Notes: generated by a model not told the origin, from the letters alone. A DNA stretch of 64,000 bases from JAUMBM01 sp964645715 (GCA_964645715.1 CAZYAO010000005.1:66314-130313); one strand, 5' to 3'; counted from the first letter of the stretch, positions 1-9,221 are shown. Program-made: numbers and translations.

Positions 1-135
1 GTAATGTGCTGTATCCTGCGTGGAGAGGAATCCGTATATCACCGGAATGTCCTGCCACTCCCCCTCGAGCGTGATGTCTGTCGAACAACTGCTCATAAGC
101 CCTGCAAACAGCAGACTGAGAAAAACTATGCGCAT
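1..135 (-). CDS. N-terminus of an exported lipoprotein (partial)
   Basis: Reading leftward from an ATG at 133-135, 45 codons stay open to the window edge, so only the start of the gene is present. The product begins with a short charged segment, a hydrophobic stretch and a lipobox-like LMSSC, so it is probably a lipoprotein. After the Cys comes TDITLEGEWQDIPVIYGFLS, a pattern I associate with DUF4249-like Bacteroidota surface lipoproteins; that family guess is weak. A good promoter (TTG, 20 bases, TACCTTTG) lies just upstream at 170-200, which supports a real gene. Confidence 0.7.
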   Translation of the reverse strand, partial: MRIVFLSLLFAGLMSSCSTDITLEGEWQDIPVIYGFLSTQDTAHY

Positions 136-169
136 ATCGAAACTAATCGTTTGTTGCATCATTGCGCCG

Positions 170-200
170 CAAAGGTAATGAGTAATGCGGATAATTCCAA
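170..200 (-). promoter_or_regulatory. Bacteroidota promoter for the leftward lipoprotein gene
   Basis: On the minus strand TTG (200-198) is followed after 20 bases by TACCTTTG (177-170). Both boxes and the spacing fit the Bacteroidota -33/-7 pattern. The ATG at 135 lies about 35 bases further on. Confidence 0.7.
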
Positions 201-336
201 CCGGCATTACTGACACGAGGCCGACCAAGTCAATGCTCTTCGTGTTCAATATTTCCGGCGTCGGCCACGTTTATTTCGTGCATTCGCTATATCTTGCGGC
301 CTGATAATTCATTGCTGAGCCGTTAAGCTACATCAC

Positions 337-1152
337 ATGTCTGTACACAAAGAAATCAAGCGGGTTACTACGCATACCCTGCAGGCTATGAAAACCAAAG
401 GGGAAAAAATCGCTATGCTCACAAGCTACGATTACTCTATGGCCCGCATTGTGGATGAAGCAGGTATCGATGTCATTTTGGTGGGGGACTCCGCCTCTAA
501 TGTTATGGCCGGACACGAGACCACCCTGCCAATCACGCTCGATCAGATGATTTACCACGCTTCGTCGGTGGTGAGGGCTGTAAAGCGGGCGCTGGTAGTG
601 GTGGATTTGCCCTTTGGCTCTTATCAGGGGGACTCCAAGCTTGCGCTGCAGAGCACAATCCGCATTATGAAAGAATCAGGTGCTCACGCAGTCAAGCTTG
701 AGGGAGGGGCTGAAATTGCCGATAGCATTCGCCGTATACTTTCGGCTGGTGTGCCGGTCATGGGACACTTGGGGCTCACGCCGCAGTCAATCTATAAGTT
801 TGGTACTTACAGTGTGCGCGCACGTCAGGAGGCAGAGGCTGCTAAGCTGAAAAGTGATGCAGCTTTGCTGCAGGAACTGGGTTGTTTTTCTTTGGTACTG
901 GAAAAAATTCCGGCAGGGCTTACCCGGGAGGTAAGCGAGCAGCTTGCTATCCCAACCATTGGCATCGGTGGCGGAAAGCATGCCGACGGACAAGTATTGG
1001 TATTACACGATATGCTGGGTATCACCAAGGACTTTCAGCCACGCTTCCTGCGCAGATACCTGAATCTTTTCGATCTTATCCATGACGCGACAGCCCGCTA
1101 TATTCACGATGTCAAAATCAAGGATTTTCCCAATGATGAAGAACAGTACTAA
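337..1152 (+). CDS. panB: 3-methyl-2-oxobutanoate hydroxymethyltransferase
   Basis: PanB transfers a hydroxymethyl group from methylene-tetrahydrofolate to 2-oxoisovalerate, giving ketopantoate, the first committed step to pantothenate and CoA in the cytoplasm. The 271-residue product has the family's usual length and is a single (beta/alpha)8 barrel. Visible family motifs are LTSYDYSMA (28-36), the metal-site Asp in VGDSASNVM (Asp51), Asp90 in VVDLPFGSY, Glu122 in KLEGG, and the likely catalytic Glu189 in LVLEKIP. The gene stands alone, 87 bases before mltG and in the same direction; no panC is in the window. The ATG at 337 is the first one giving a family-like N-terminus. Confidence 0.97.
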   Translation: MSVHKEIKRVTTHTLQAMKTKGEKIAMLTSYDYSMARIVDEAGIDVILVGDSASNVMAGHETTLPITLDQMIYHASSVVRAVKRALVVVDLPFGSYQGDSKLALQSTIRIMKESGAHAVKLEGGAEIADSIRRILSAGVPVMGHLGLTPQSIYKFGTYSVRARQEAEAAKLKSDAALLQELGCFSLVLEKIPAGLTREVSEQLAIPTIGIGGGKHADGQVLVLHDMLGITKDFQPRFLRRYLNLFDLIHDATARYIHDVKIKDFPNDEEQY

Positions 1153-1239
1153 GCAGGAGGGACGAACTGTCGGTCGTTGTTTGGCTGGTGAAAATGTTTT
1201 TTCCGGACTGAGCGTAAAGGTAGACTTGTATTTTAACGT

Positions 1240-2283
1240 ATGATCATGTCAAAAAAGATTGTAGGTCTTGCAATGGCCGTCATGGCAGCAGGGGTTGCTG
1301 TAGTAGCCTGGTTCTATTTTTCCTACTGGCGTGCGGCCGTCGTCCCCAAAACGACAGAGGCTCCGGTTTATCTTTATCTGCCGGATGGTCTGCAATATAC
1401 ACAGTTGGTCGACTCACTGCGGTCTCAGTTGAATTTGCAGCATCCTGATGTGTTCGACTTCTTCGCCCGTCGGATGAAATACGATCAGTACAAGATCTAT
1501 GGCGGTCGCTACGAAATCCAGCCCGGATGGTCTGCTGTTCAACTTATCCGGCATCTGCGCAGTGGTAATCAGTCGCCCGTGCAGCTGGTGCTCAACAATG
1601 AGCGCGAATGGTTTAATGTAGCGGCCAAAGCAGCCCGCTTTATTCAACCCGACTCGCTGGCACTGGTGGCAGTCATGTCTGATCCCGACCTGCTAGACTC
1701 TATTGGCTATGATCAGCAAAATCTGATGGCCGTCTTTATCCCCAATACTTACGAATTTTTCTGGAATACCAAGCCAAAAGACTTTTTACTACGCATGCTG
1801 CGTGAGCGAAACCGCTTTTGGGAACAGAACGGGCGCAAGGAGAAAGCCCGCGCACTTGGGTTGTCCGAAAATGAGGTCTATACGCTGGCTTCTATCGTGG
1901 AAAAAGAAACGCAGGCCAACAGCGAGAAAACGCGTATCGCAGGGGTATATCTCAATCGTCTCAAAGATGGCTGGCCGTTGCAGGCAGATCCGACCGCTGT
2001 GTTTGCTACCCGCGATTTTGATGCCAAGCGGGTGCTGTATTATCATATCCATTTTGATTCTCCCTACAATACTTACAAGTATAAAGGGCTGCCGCCTGGC
2101 CCTATTTCTATCGCTTCTATCGCCAGCATCGATGCAGTCCTGAATGCCGAGCAACATGAGTATATGTTCTTCTGCGCAAGAGGGGACGAAACGGGGCTGC
2201 ATAATTTTGCAGCTACTATCGACGGGCATGCCCGGAATATCAGTATTTACAAACAGAATCTCGCATCCAGGGGGTTGCAGTAA
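1240..2283 (+). CDS. mltG: Endolytic murein transglycosylase MltG (YceG-like)
   Basis: MltG cuts nascent peptidoglycan glycan strands at the inner membrane and is thought to set strand length. The 347-residue product has one N-terminal membrane segment (about residues 5-28), then a periplasmic LysM-like region and the YceG catalytic domain. The signature ASIVEKETQ carries the catalytic Glu221, followed by IAGVYLNRL, LQADPTAVF and SPYNTYKYKGLPPGPIS, all typical of the family. Two ATGs, at 1240 and 1246, are equally possible. It follows panB in the same direction and may share its transcript. Confidence 0.95.
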   Translation: MIMSKKIVGLAMAVMAAGVAVVAWFYFSYWRAAVVPKTTEAPVYLYLPDGLQYTQLVDSLRSQLNLQHPDVFDFFARRMKYDQYKIYGGRYEIQPGWSAVQLIRHLRSGNQSPVQLVLNNEREWFNVAAKAARFIQPDSLALVAVMSDPDLLDSIGYDQQNLMAVFIPNTYEFFWNTKPKDFLLRMLRERNRFWEQNGRKEKARALGLSENEVYTLASIVEKETQANSEKTRIAGVYLNRLKDGWPLQADPTAVFATRDFDAKRVLYYHIHFDSPYNTYKYKGLPPGPISIASIASIDAVLNAEQHEYMFFCARGDETGLHNFAATIDGHARNISIYKQNLASRGLQ

Positions 2284-2371
2284 CCTGCTGCCTCCGCGTT
2301 TTGGAGGTGACTTCTGTAGTCTGGCAGTTTTTTATTTTAAATCGAATTTAAAAAAAACAAAAAACAGAAAA

Positions 2372-2379
2372 TAATTTTG
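2372..2379 (+). promoter_or_regulatory. -7 box upstream of the Crp/Fnr gene
   Basis: TAATTTTG matches the Bacteroidota -7 consensus TAnnTTTG exactly. No convincing -33 box was seen in the A/T-rich sequence before it. The leader to the chosen start would be about 145 bases. Confidence 0.45.
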
Positions 2380-2532
2380 TTTAATTGTGTTGCGGGTATT
2401 TAAATAAGTTTTTTTGAAGAAAAGAAAAAAAAATATGCCGCGTGCATGGGGGATTGGCAAACAATCAGTGTCTATACAAATGAAGGCTGTAATTACAGCA
2501 CTTGGAATTACTCCAAAGGAAAATTCATTGCT

Positions 2533-3207
2533 ATGGACATCAAGACGGCGTTTATCGATCAGTTTCCACTTTTCTCGGTACTCAGTCCGCAGGAACGCAG
2601 CCAATTGGCGCAAATGGCTGAGTACAGGATTAAGCAACGATATCATTTTATCTATTTGCCCGGTGATGCATCTGACCATATTTTTTTCCTCGCAAAGGGG
2701 GCTATAAAAATTGGTACCCACAACAGTGAGGGTAAGGAGGTCATCAAACATTTGATTCATCCCCTGGCAATGTTTGGAGAACTGGGATTGGCAGGGGAGC
2801 AGGAGCGCACGGAGTTTGCGCAGGCACTCAGGGAAGACGTTCATTTGCTGGTGGTCAAGGTCGATGATTTCCGTAAGCTGATGCGCCTGAATTTTGATCT
2901 TCACAACCGGGTGATGATGGCTTTTGGTCAGCGGCTGATGTCGGCTGAGCACAAACTGGAGAGCCTTATTTTCAAGGATGCCCGTACCCGGATTGTTGAC
3001 TTCATCAAGGAGTCGGTTAGTGAGCATGGCCGTAAGGTTGGTTTCGAGATGTTGCTGAAGCACAGCCTCACACACCAGGATATTGCCAACATCACCTGTA
3101 CAAGCCGACAGACGGTAACGCTGGTACTAAACGAGCTGAAGAAAAACGATCAGATTTATTTCAACAGGGGAAAAATTCTGGTCAGGGATTTATCTAATCT
3201 GGCTTAG
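2533..3207 (+). CDS. Crp/Fnr-family transcription regulator
   Basis: The protein has an N-terminal cyclic-nucleotide-binding-type beta roll (about 10-130, with FGELGLAGE at 81-89 and Arg-Thr at 92-93), a long dimer helix, and a C-terminal winged helix with the FNR-type motif HQDIANITCTSRQTVTLVLN (181-200). It lacks the N-terminal Cys cluster of oxygen-sensing FNR, so it is probably not an Fe-S sensor; whether it binds a nucleotide is unknown. I chose ATG 2533 (224 residues, the family's usual size). The frame is open further upstream from ATG 2446, but the extra 29 residues do not look like family sequence. A palindrome of Crp type lies upstream of trxB (52004-52023) and is a possible target. 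Confidence 0.9.
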   Translation: MDIKTAFIDQFPLFSVLSPQERSQLAQMAEYRIKQRYHFIYLPGDASDHIFFLAKGAIKIGTHNSEGKEVIKHLIHPLAMFGELGLAGEQERTEFAQALREDVHLLVVKVDDFRKLMRLNFDLHNRVMMAFGQRLMSAEHKLESLIFKDARTRIVDFIKESVSEHGRKVGFEMLLKHSLTHQDIANITCTSRQTVTLVLNELKKNDQIYFNRGKILVRDLSNLA

Positions 3208-3230
3208 TTGGTCAGTTGAAGGTATTATGT

Positions 3231-3274
3231 CAAATGAGCTCTTTGCCGGCAGTAGCTGTCAAAGAGCTCATTTG
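3231..3274. terminator. Hairpin between convergent genes (first of two)
   Basis: A perfect 15-bp stem (3231-3245 with 3260-3274) closes a 14-base loop directly after the regulator gene. There is no long T run. It probably helps end transcription for the regulator and, from the other side, rsmF. Confidence 0.6.
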
Positions 3275-3276
3275 CT

Positions 3277-3307
3277 TCTACTTCGATTTATTGTAAATCG
3301 AAGTAGA
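3277..3307. terminator. Hairpin between convergent genes (second of two)
   Basis: A perfect 14-bp stem (3277-3290 with 3294-3307) has a 3-base loop. It follows the first hairpin by two bases and lies 29 bases beyond the 3' end of the methylase gene. Confidence 0.55.
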
Positions 3308-3336
3308 CATTGGTTCAGTATCTCGTTCTGTTTACA

Positions 3337-4701
3337 TCACGCTTTCATGCGTATCCGCCACTCGGTAGGGTAGTAGTTGTTGTAGCGGTTGCCCAGCCCT
3401 TTGATCCAGCCTAATGCAAGTTCCTCATGCCGCACCAGCATCCAGCCTCTGGCTGTAGTGGGCAGGGGTACATTTTCCTTGCGCAGATAGGCAATGGCTT
3501 CGGTGGTGGTAAGTGCAACGGCAGGAAGATCTGTTCGGAGCGCTGTGTGCAATGCCAATTCAGGGGAGGGGATGAGCTCATCGCCCTTCACCTCGCCCAA
3601 AACAAGTCCTACCTCAATACGTGACAGCCGGCTCGCCAGTGCTTCAATGTCTGCTATAAGTCCTGTCGGCAGACACCGCCAACGCCCTGCAGGATCAATC
3701 CGAATGAGTTGCTGATCCGGGTGTTGGAGCCACCGGTCAGTCACTCCCTGCAGTTTTTTGGGCGGAAGGCTGAGTTTGCCCGAAGTGCCTGCCATTTTAC
3801 CGATCTCTCCGTTAGTTTCATGGGTTTTGGTGAAAGCGCATACGTACAGCCCCTCTCCCTGCACGCGCTGCGGGTATAACTGATAACCGGGGTTCCGATC
3901 TGCTATATGCCAATCGGGGTCGAACGCCAGCGGTCGGAGTTCCCAACCGCCTTGTGCCAGCAGCCAGCGGGCGTTGTCGTCATTTTCCTGTGTGTTGTAG
4001 GTACAGGTGCTGTATACCAAATGACCACCGGGTTTTACTAAGCTTGCCGCTGCTGCCAGGATCCGCTGCTGCCGGGCTGCACAATGCGCAACATGCCGGG
4101 TTGACCATTCGGCAACAGCCTCCGGGTCTTTCCTGAACATGCCTTCTCCCGAGCAGGGGGCGTCGACGAGTACAAAGTCAAACCAACCGCTAAAGGCACC
4201 AAAGTCTTCACTGTCCTGTGAAGTAGTTACTACACCCCCGAGTCCCCATTTGTCCATATTGTAGCGGAGCACAGAATATCGGCTTCGGATGACTTCATTA
4301 CATACCAGCAGGCTACCCTCACGCATCTCATTGGCCAGCAAGACACTCTTGCCTCCGGGAGCAGCACACAAATCGAGGATCCTCAGGGGGCGATTGTCGG
4401 GATTGAGTTGTTGGTACACGTAGCTGATAATCATGCTGCTGGCTTCCTGTACATAGTAGGCACCCGCATGAAAGGACGGATCTAAAGTAAAAACGGGACG
4501 TTCCGGAAGGTATACTCCTTTTTTATTCCATTTTACTACTTCAATATTTTCCTGCCAATTTTTGATTTTTGTGACGTGATGACTTACGCTGACGGCAGGG
4601 GGGCTGTCCAGTGAGTCAAAAAAGTCCTGCGCCTCTGCCCCCAGCAGGTCTTTCATTTGCTGCACGAAATCGGCTGGCAGGCCGGAGGGTAATACAGACA
4701 T
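3337..4701 (-). CDS. RsmF-like 16S rRNA (cytosine-C5) methyltransferase
   Basis: The product is a NOL1/NOP2/Sun-family RNA m5C methylase. Its S-adenosylmethionine-binding core shows ILDLCAAPGGKSVLLANEM (about 108-126). The two cysteines that work together in this family are in DAPCSGEGMFRKDPEA (Cys183) and YSTCTYNTQEND (Cys233). The C-terminal third resembles the RNA-binding extension of RsmF/YebU. With ATG 4701 the protein has 454 residues. An upstream in-frame start at 4881 would add 60 unrelated residues and overlap the DUF547 gene, so I rejected it. The exact target base in rRNA or tRNA cannot be read from sequence. Confidence 0.92.
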   Translation of the reverse strand: MSVLPSGLPADFVQQMKDLLGAEAQDFFDSLDSPPAVSVSHHVTKIKNWQENIEVVKWNKKGVYLPERPVFTLDPSFHAGAYYVQEASSMIISYVYQQLNPDNRPLRILDLCAAPGGKSVLLANEMREGSLLVCNEVIRSRYSVLRYNMDKWGLGGVVTTSQDSEDFGAFSGWFDFVLVDAPCSGEGMFRKDPEAVAEWSTRHVAHCAARQQRILAAAASLVKPGGHLVYSTCTYNTQENDDNARWLLAQGGWELRPLAFDPDWHIADRNPGYQLYPQRVQGEGLYVCAFTKTHETNGEIGKMAGTSGKLSLPPKKLQGVTDRWLQHPDQQLIRIDPAGRWRCLPTGLIADIEALASRLSRIEVGLVLGEVKGDELIPSPELALHTALRTDLPAVALTTTEAIAYLRKENVPLPTTARGWMLVRHEELALGWIKGLGNRYNNYYPTEWRIRMKA

Positions 4702-4822
4702 GTGGTGTATTTTTTTTCGTAAAAATCCATGAAGCGGTTGGCTGTATCTGCAAATTGTTGGACGAAGCAGGAGCACGTATGCTGCCGTCAGGTACTGAAA
4801 TCCGGGCGTAGGTAGTCGGTAA

Positions 4823-5590
4823 TTACTGACTGTTGAGCGCCCAGTTGTAACTGTCAAACACAATTGTATAGCGATCGTCAACAGCTTTTTCGAGGTAGCG
4901 GTTCAGGAACTCGGTCAGCTCACCAAAATCTGCCGCATACCAGTCAAAGATGGCGGATATGCTTATTTTTCGGGTGTTGTGATTCACTACTGTACTGCTG
5001 CGGACAAACAGGCGTGTCTGCCGTTCAAGCAGGCTGTTGAGGTTACCGGCTGTAAATGCTTCCCTGCACAGGGGGGGGCATGAAATTGCGGCACAATTGA
5101 GTGCAAAGTGTATCCGCGCATCTTTGTACTGCGCGCGCAGTATATCGTGTTCAATTTGGTTGAGCGAATAGTTCTTGTTGCCGAGGCGTATCCATTGTAT
5201 GTCCCAGGGATTGCCATTGTGGAGATCGCGGATACTTTTGGCGGGGTTGTCAAGTATTAGTTTTACGGTGAAAGCATTGTAGGCATTAATCCAGTAGGCC
5301 ATGCTGCTTTCTCGGGACCAGCCGGGGCCAGGCGGGGTGTTGGCCAATGATTGGAGGTAAGCGTTGAGTGGCTGCGGGTTGTTGCGCCAGTCTGTATAGT
5401 TGACCCGCCCCTGTTGGTTGACATAGCGCTGCAGCAATGTGTTCCATGCCTGGTGATCGGGGCTTACAGACTGCACGGCTGCAGAGGAGGATGTCGCATC
5501 AACGGCCAGCATGGCTAAGGATATGCATAGCATAAATGCTGTTGAAAGCAGGTATCGAATAGACGAAAGAGAAGGAGGTACAGAATGCAT
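4823..5590 (-). CDS. Exported DUF547-domain protein
   Basis: A cleavable signal peptide (about residues 1-38, ending near SSSAA) is followed by a DUF547 domain. Typical segments are AWNTLLQRYV, VNYTDW, YWINAYNAFTVKLIL, IHFALNCAAISCPPL and RQTRLFV. The Cys-containing NCAAISCPPL motif is the family hallmark. The molecular function of DUF547 is not known. The protein has 255 residues and is probably periplasmic or surface-exposed. It runs in the same direction as the methylase gene, with the corrected methylase start 121 bases beyond its 3' end. Confidence 0.88.
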   Translation of the reverse strand: MHSVPPSLSSIRYLLSTAFMLCISLAMLAVDATSSSAAVQSVSPDHQAWNTLLQRYVNQQGRVNYTDWRNNPQPLNAYLQSLANTPPGPGWSRESSMAYWINAYNAFTVKLILDNPAKSIRDLHNGNPWDIQWIRLGNKNYSLNQIEHDILRAQYKDARIHFALNCAAISCPPLCREAFTAGNLNSLLERQTRLFVRSSTVVNHNTRKISISAIFDWYAADFGELTEFLNRYLEKAVDDRYTIVFDSYNWALNSQ

Positions 5591-5670
5591 ACGTGAATTT
5601 GCTTGCCGCTGCGGTCAAAGATCAACTGCCAGGTTCTGGCATGAAGCATTACCGTTGTGGCTGTTGCGGT

Positions 5671-5678
5671 CAAAGATA
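5671..5678 (-). promoter_or_regulatory. -7 box for the DUF547 gene
   Basis: The minus strand reads TATCTTTG, an exact -7 match, about 80 bases before the ATG. The 13-mer TGCGGTCAAAGAT that contains most of it occurs again at 5610-5622, closer to the gene, as a small local duplication with a degraded -7 box. Confidence 0.45.
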
Positions 5679-5694
5679 CATCATCGGGAGCAGG

Positions 5695-6411
5695 CTAGTC
5701 GGCCGTAGTTGCATTTTGCGTGCTTTCCCTGAGTTTACGGGCTATTTTTTGATCGTTGTTGCTTTCATAGAGGACATAATTTTCATAGCGCACATAGTCT
5801 TTCTCCGCCCAGATGTCTTTGCCAATATTGCAGAGCGTAACCAGTTCGGCGTACAATTTGTTGCCGAGCTCTGTTCTTCTTTCAACGCCGATATCCCTGT
5901 CGGCGACCTTGTCCTGCTGAATGTTAAGCGCATTTTCAAAATCCCGTGCTGCTTCCGCTACTTTGGCAATGATATTTTCATTGATGCCTACATCTGCCAG
6001 CAAGGCAAGTTGCTGGCGGGCAACTCTCGCAACGCGTCGGCCACAAAAGAGGAGCTGGGCATCAGTCATATCACCCATTTTGGCGGTTCCGAACTTGCGA
6101 TATCGGCCAGAGCGGTTGTTATACTTGATGGCTACCCGGGTCATGAGGCTCCGGATAGCGCCTTTGAGTCGCTCGGATGCTTCATTTTTCCGCTCTGTGG
6201 TGACCATCTGATCACCTACCAGTTCATCATCATTCGGCAGCTGGTTGAATTGTTCGCACAGGTTACTAAAGGCCGATAGCTTATCGATGGCATAGCCATA
6301 AGCCAGGAAATATTCGAGATCCCGCTTTGCATAGCGAATAGCCTCCATGCATATTTGGTACAAATCAGCGTCTGGAAAATTGTATTGACGGTTGATGGCC
6401 TGCTTTTTCAT
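5695..6411 (-). CDS. Conserved hypothetical helical protein
   Basis: I do not recognise this 238-residue protein. It has no signal peptide or membrane segment, is rich in charged residues and predicted helix, and contains YNFPDADLYQICMEAIRYAKRDLEYF near the start and GTAKMGDMTDAQLLFCGRRVARVARQQL in the middle (quoted here as overlapping parts: YQICMEAIRYAKRDLEYF; DAQLLFCGRRVARVARQQL). A cytoplasmic four-helix or coiled architecture is plausible. It has its own promoter (6433-6440) and stands alone between an exported protein and a glucosidase, so its context gives no job. Confidence 0.8.
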   Translation of the reverse strand: MKKQAINRQYNFPDADLYQICMEAIRYAKRDLEYFLAYGYAIDKLSAFSNLCEQFNQLPNDDELVGDQMVTTERKNEASERLKGAIRSLMTRVAIKYNNRSGRYRKFGTAKMGDMTDAQLLFCGRRVARVARQQLALLADVGINENIIAKVAEAARDFENALNIQQDKVADRDIGVERRTELGNKLYAELVTLCNIGKDIWAEKDYVRYENYVLYESNNDQKIARKLRESTQNATTAD

Positions 6412-6432
6412 GGAGCAAGTAGTGATTTAATA

Positions 6433-6440
6433 CAAAGATA
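6433..6440 (-). promoter_or_regulatory. -7 box for the hypothetical gene
   Basis: The minus strand reads TATCTTTG about 22 bases before the ATG at 6411. The -33 region is A/T-rich without a clear TTG. Confidence 0.55.
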
Positions 6441-6644
6441 AAATGTTTTAAAAAAAATGTAATAATTTTTTATCAAAAAAATATATGTTTAATTCGTAAA
6501 AAATATTTCCTCATTTATAAATTTCTTGCTATTTTATGATTAGATTTGAGATAAATTCATCTTTATCTTCAATCGCCAGAGGTCATTTTTTACCACCTGC
6601 CAAACTCCCGGCCGAGGTGTTCAATATCTACGGGCTTATAAGCT

Positions 6645-6652
6645 TATCTTTG
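6645..6652 (+). promoter_or_regulatory. -7 box for the GH31 gene
   Basis: TATCTTTG lies 28 bases before the ATG at 6681, the usual distance for a short leader. The region 6441-6640 between the two divergent promoters is A/T-rich, with no gene seen. Confidence 0.55.
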
Positions 6653-6680
6653 GGACGTTTTTTACAACAGGACAAAAACA

Positions 6681-9221
6681 ATGCGCAGCATGAAAAATCG
6701 TCAAAAGCGCCCCTCGGCTCCCTATGAAGCAGGAGTAGGGGTTATCCCCGTTGCCGATACAGAGCCTACGTCTCGCTACCACGATGTATTTACACCTTTG
6801 GTGCCGGGTATATGCACGGCTGTCGACAGTCATCTGCCGGGTAGCCTAATTTTTGCAACAGCAGAGGATGTTTTTTTACGGGTGGACGTGCTTGGAGAAA
6901 AGATGCTGCGCTTCCGGTATGCGGTTCGGAGTTTCCGGCCGGCTGCTTCCTATGCGCTGGCCAGTCTACCAAGTGCCCGGAAGGATTTGCTCACTCATCG
7001 GGAGGACGCTAATCATCACTATCTGGACACCGGGAAGTTGATTTGCCGTATCAGCAAGGAACAGCTGCGCATTGAAATTACGGATGCTGCTACCGGGCTG
7101 GTTATACTTTCCGATGCAGCCCCCTTTTATGCCAGGGAGACCATCCGGCACGGACTGGAACACCTTCGTATGAGCTGGCAGGCGATGCCGGATGAGCAGT
7201 ACCTGGGGCTGGGGGACAAATCCTGCGCACTCAATCTGCGCCATCGCTACTTGCAGCTTTGGAACACAGATGCTTTTGGATTTGGTGCCGACACGGATCC
7301 GCTTTACCGTTCGGTGCCGTTCTATTACGGGTTACGGGCAGAACGGGCTTATGGTATCTTCCTGCACAATACCTGGCGTACGCATTTCGATTTTGACAGC
7401 CGGCGGGATGGTGTCAGCAGTATGTGGGCTGAAGGGGGCGAAATGGACTTTTTTTTCATGTACGGTCCTTCGCTCGATGAGGTGGCGCAGGCATATCACC
7501 GACTGACGGGAACGGCTGCGTTACCGCCACTGTGGGCGCTGGGTTTTCATCAGTGCCGCTGGAGCTACCGTACAGAAGGCTGGGTGCGCGAACTGGCAGC
7601 TACTTTTAGGTCTCTGCAGATACCTTGCGACGCTATCTACCTCGATATTGATTACATGCATGCTTACCAGTGTTTTACCTGGAACGGGGAGAGTTTTCCG
7701 GATCCGGCGACACTGGCGGCAGATCTCCGGGAGCAGGGCTTTCGCCTGGTTTCTATGATCGATCCGGGTATCAGCGCCAGTCCGGGCTATTTTGTGTATG
7801 AGCAGGGGCGCGAACTGGACGCCTTCTGCCGACGTAGTTCGGGGGAAGTAATGACGGGCCCTGTGTGGCCAAGTCGCTGTGTGTGGCCCGATTTTACGAA
7901 GCCGGAAGTTAGGATGTGGTGGGGAGGACTGTATCGCGGCCTTTACCTCGAAGACGGGATCAGTGGGTTTTGGAATGATATGAATGAACCGGCAGTGTTT
8001 AAAGTCGACACCCTGACATTTCCCGATGAGGTCATGCACCATCTGGATGGTCGTCCCGGCAATCACCGGGAAGCACACAATATCTATGGCTTGCTGATGG
8101 CTCGTGCGAGCTACGAGGGCATGCGGGAGCTTGACCCGCAGCGTCGTCCATTCCTGCTCAGCAGGGCTACATTCAGTGGGGGACAGCGGTATGCAGCTAT
8201 CTGGACGGGGGACAATGTGGCGAGTTGGGAGCACTTGCGGATTGCCAATCTGCAATGTCAGCGCCTGAGTATCTCCGGATTTTCATTCGTGGGCACAGAT
8301 GTGGGCGGTTTTGTCGATGTGCCTTCCGGGGAGCTGTTTACGCGCTGGGTACAGCTGGGGGCGTTCCACCCGCTTTTCCGCATACATTCTATGGGCAACA
8401 ATGCAGGTGGAGCCATAGAGGCGGATGCTGCTGCGGTGGCTTCTGCAGAGACAAAACACCGACTTGATCAGGAGCCTTGGGCATTCGGCCAGCCCTATAC
8501 CGATCGCGTGCGGGAGGCCATTAATCTTCGTTACCGCCTGCTTCCCTACCTCTACACAGCTTTTTACGAGCATGCGCAGGAGGGACTGCCCGTCATCAGG
8601 AGCCTGGCTTTCGGCGCAGCGGCCGATCCGCAGGCAGGTAACCATGAAAATACTTTCTTCTTCGGCAAAGAGCTGCTGGTGAGCCCCGTCCTCCAGCCCG
8701 GACAGCAGACCCAGCGAATTTATCTTCCGGTCGGGGAGTGGTATGATTTTCACACGGGCAAATACTATGAAGGTGGTAAGCACCACCGTTTGCGACTGCA
8801 TGACGAGTATATCCCGCTCTTTGCCCGCGCCGGTGCAGTGATTCCTATGGGGCCCGTCATGCAGCATACTGCTGCATTTGAGCCAGATACGACCGATTTA
8901 CAGGTGTTTTTTGGGGAAAAAGGTGGAGGAGCGTGCTATTGTGACAGTGGCGAGGGCTACGGTTATTTGGAGGGGGATTTCCGTTTGCATACATTCACAC
9001 TTACAGCAGATAAACGACATCTCCGGCTTGTGCAGACGTTGCAGGGAGCGTATACAGGGGGGGCCTCGGTATTTCGCCTGTTGCTGCGAGGATTGCCTTT
9101 TGTGCCTGATGCTGTCACGATGGACGGCGTCAGCTTGCAGGAGATAGAAGAAGAAGCGGGCGCCCTGGTATTGTATGTACCTGTAGATTTTAGCTCAGTT
9201 GAATTAACCGCGGGACTGTAA
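6681..9221 (+). CDS. Glycoside hydrolase family 31 alpha-glucosidase
   Basis: GH31 enzymes release glucose (or xylose) from alpha-linked sugars with retention. The 846-residue product has an N-terminal beta-sandwich (about 40-280), a catalytic barrel (about 285-640) and C-terminal beta domains. The nucleophile is Asp433 in GFWNDMNEPAVF and the likely acid/base is Asp511 in IWTGDN. LDIDYMHAYQCFTW (321-334) and SGFSFVGTDVGGF (532-544) are further family motifs. No signal peptide is visible, so it is probably cytoplasmic and may degrade stored or imported glucans. Its last 17 codons are copied just downstream (9257-9307). Confidence 0.95.
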   Translation: MRSMKNRQKRPSAPYEAGVGVIPVADTEPTSRYHDVFTPLVPGICTAVDSHLPGSLIFATAEDVFLRVDVLGEKMLRFRYAVRSFRPAASYALASLPSARKDLLTHREDANHHYLDTGKLICRISKEQLRIEITDAATGLVILSDAAPFYARETIRHGLEHLRMSWQAMPDEQYLGLGDKSCALNLRHRYLQLWNTDAFGFGADTDPLYRSVPFYYGLRAERAYGIFLHNTWRTHFDFDSRRDGVSSMWAEGGEMDFFFMYGPSLDEVAQAYHRLTGTAALPPLWALGFHQCRWSYRTEGWVRELAATFRSLQIPCDAIYLDIDYMHAYQCFTWNGESFPDPATLAADLREQGFRLVSMIDPGISASPGYFVYEQGRELDAFCRRSSGEVMTGPVWPSRCVWPDFTKPEVRMWWGGLYRGLYLEDGISGFWNDMNEPAVFKVDTLTFPDEVMHHLDGRPGNHREAHNIYGLLMARASYEGMRELDPQRRPFLLSRATFSGGQRYAAIWTGDNVASWEHLRIANLQCQRLSISGFSFVGTDVGGFVDVPSGELFTRWVQLGAFHPLFRIHSMGNNAGGAIEADAAAVASAETKHRLDQEPWAFGQPYTDRVREAINLRYRLLPYLYTAFYEHAQEGLPVIRSLAFGAAADPQAGNHENTFFFGKELLVSPVLQPGQQTQRIYLPVGEWYDFHTGKYYEGGKHHRLRLHDEYIPLFARAGAVIPMGPVMQHTAAFEPDTTDLQVFFGEKGGGACYCDSGEGYGYLEGDFRLHTFTLTADKRHLRLVQTLQGAYTGGASVFRLLLRGLPFVPDAVTMDGVSLQEIEEEAGALVLYVPVDFSSVELTAGL
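9171..9221 (+). repeat. 51-bp direct repeat, copy 1 (GH31 3' end)
   Basis: This is the end of the glucosidase gene, including the stop codon. It is identical to 9257-9307 except for one T-to-C change, and the copies are 86 bases apart. Confidence 0.95.

Noticed and set aside
2332..3075. 247-codon open frame opposite the Crp/Fnr gene
   Set aside because: The regulator on the other strand has a complete beta roll and helix-turn-helix; the antisense frame ends in low-complexity Phe/Lys sequence from the A/T-rich leader.
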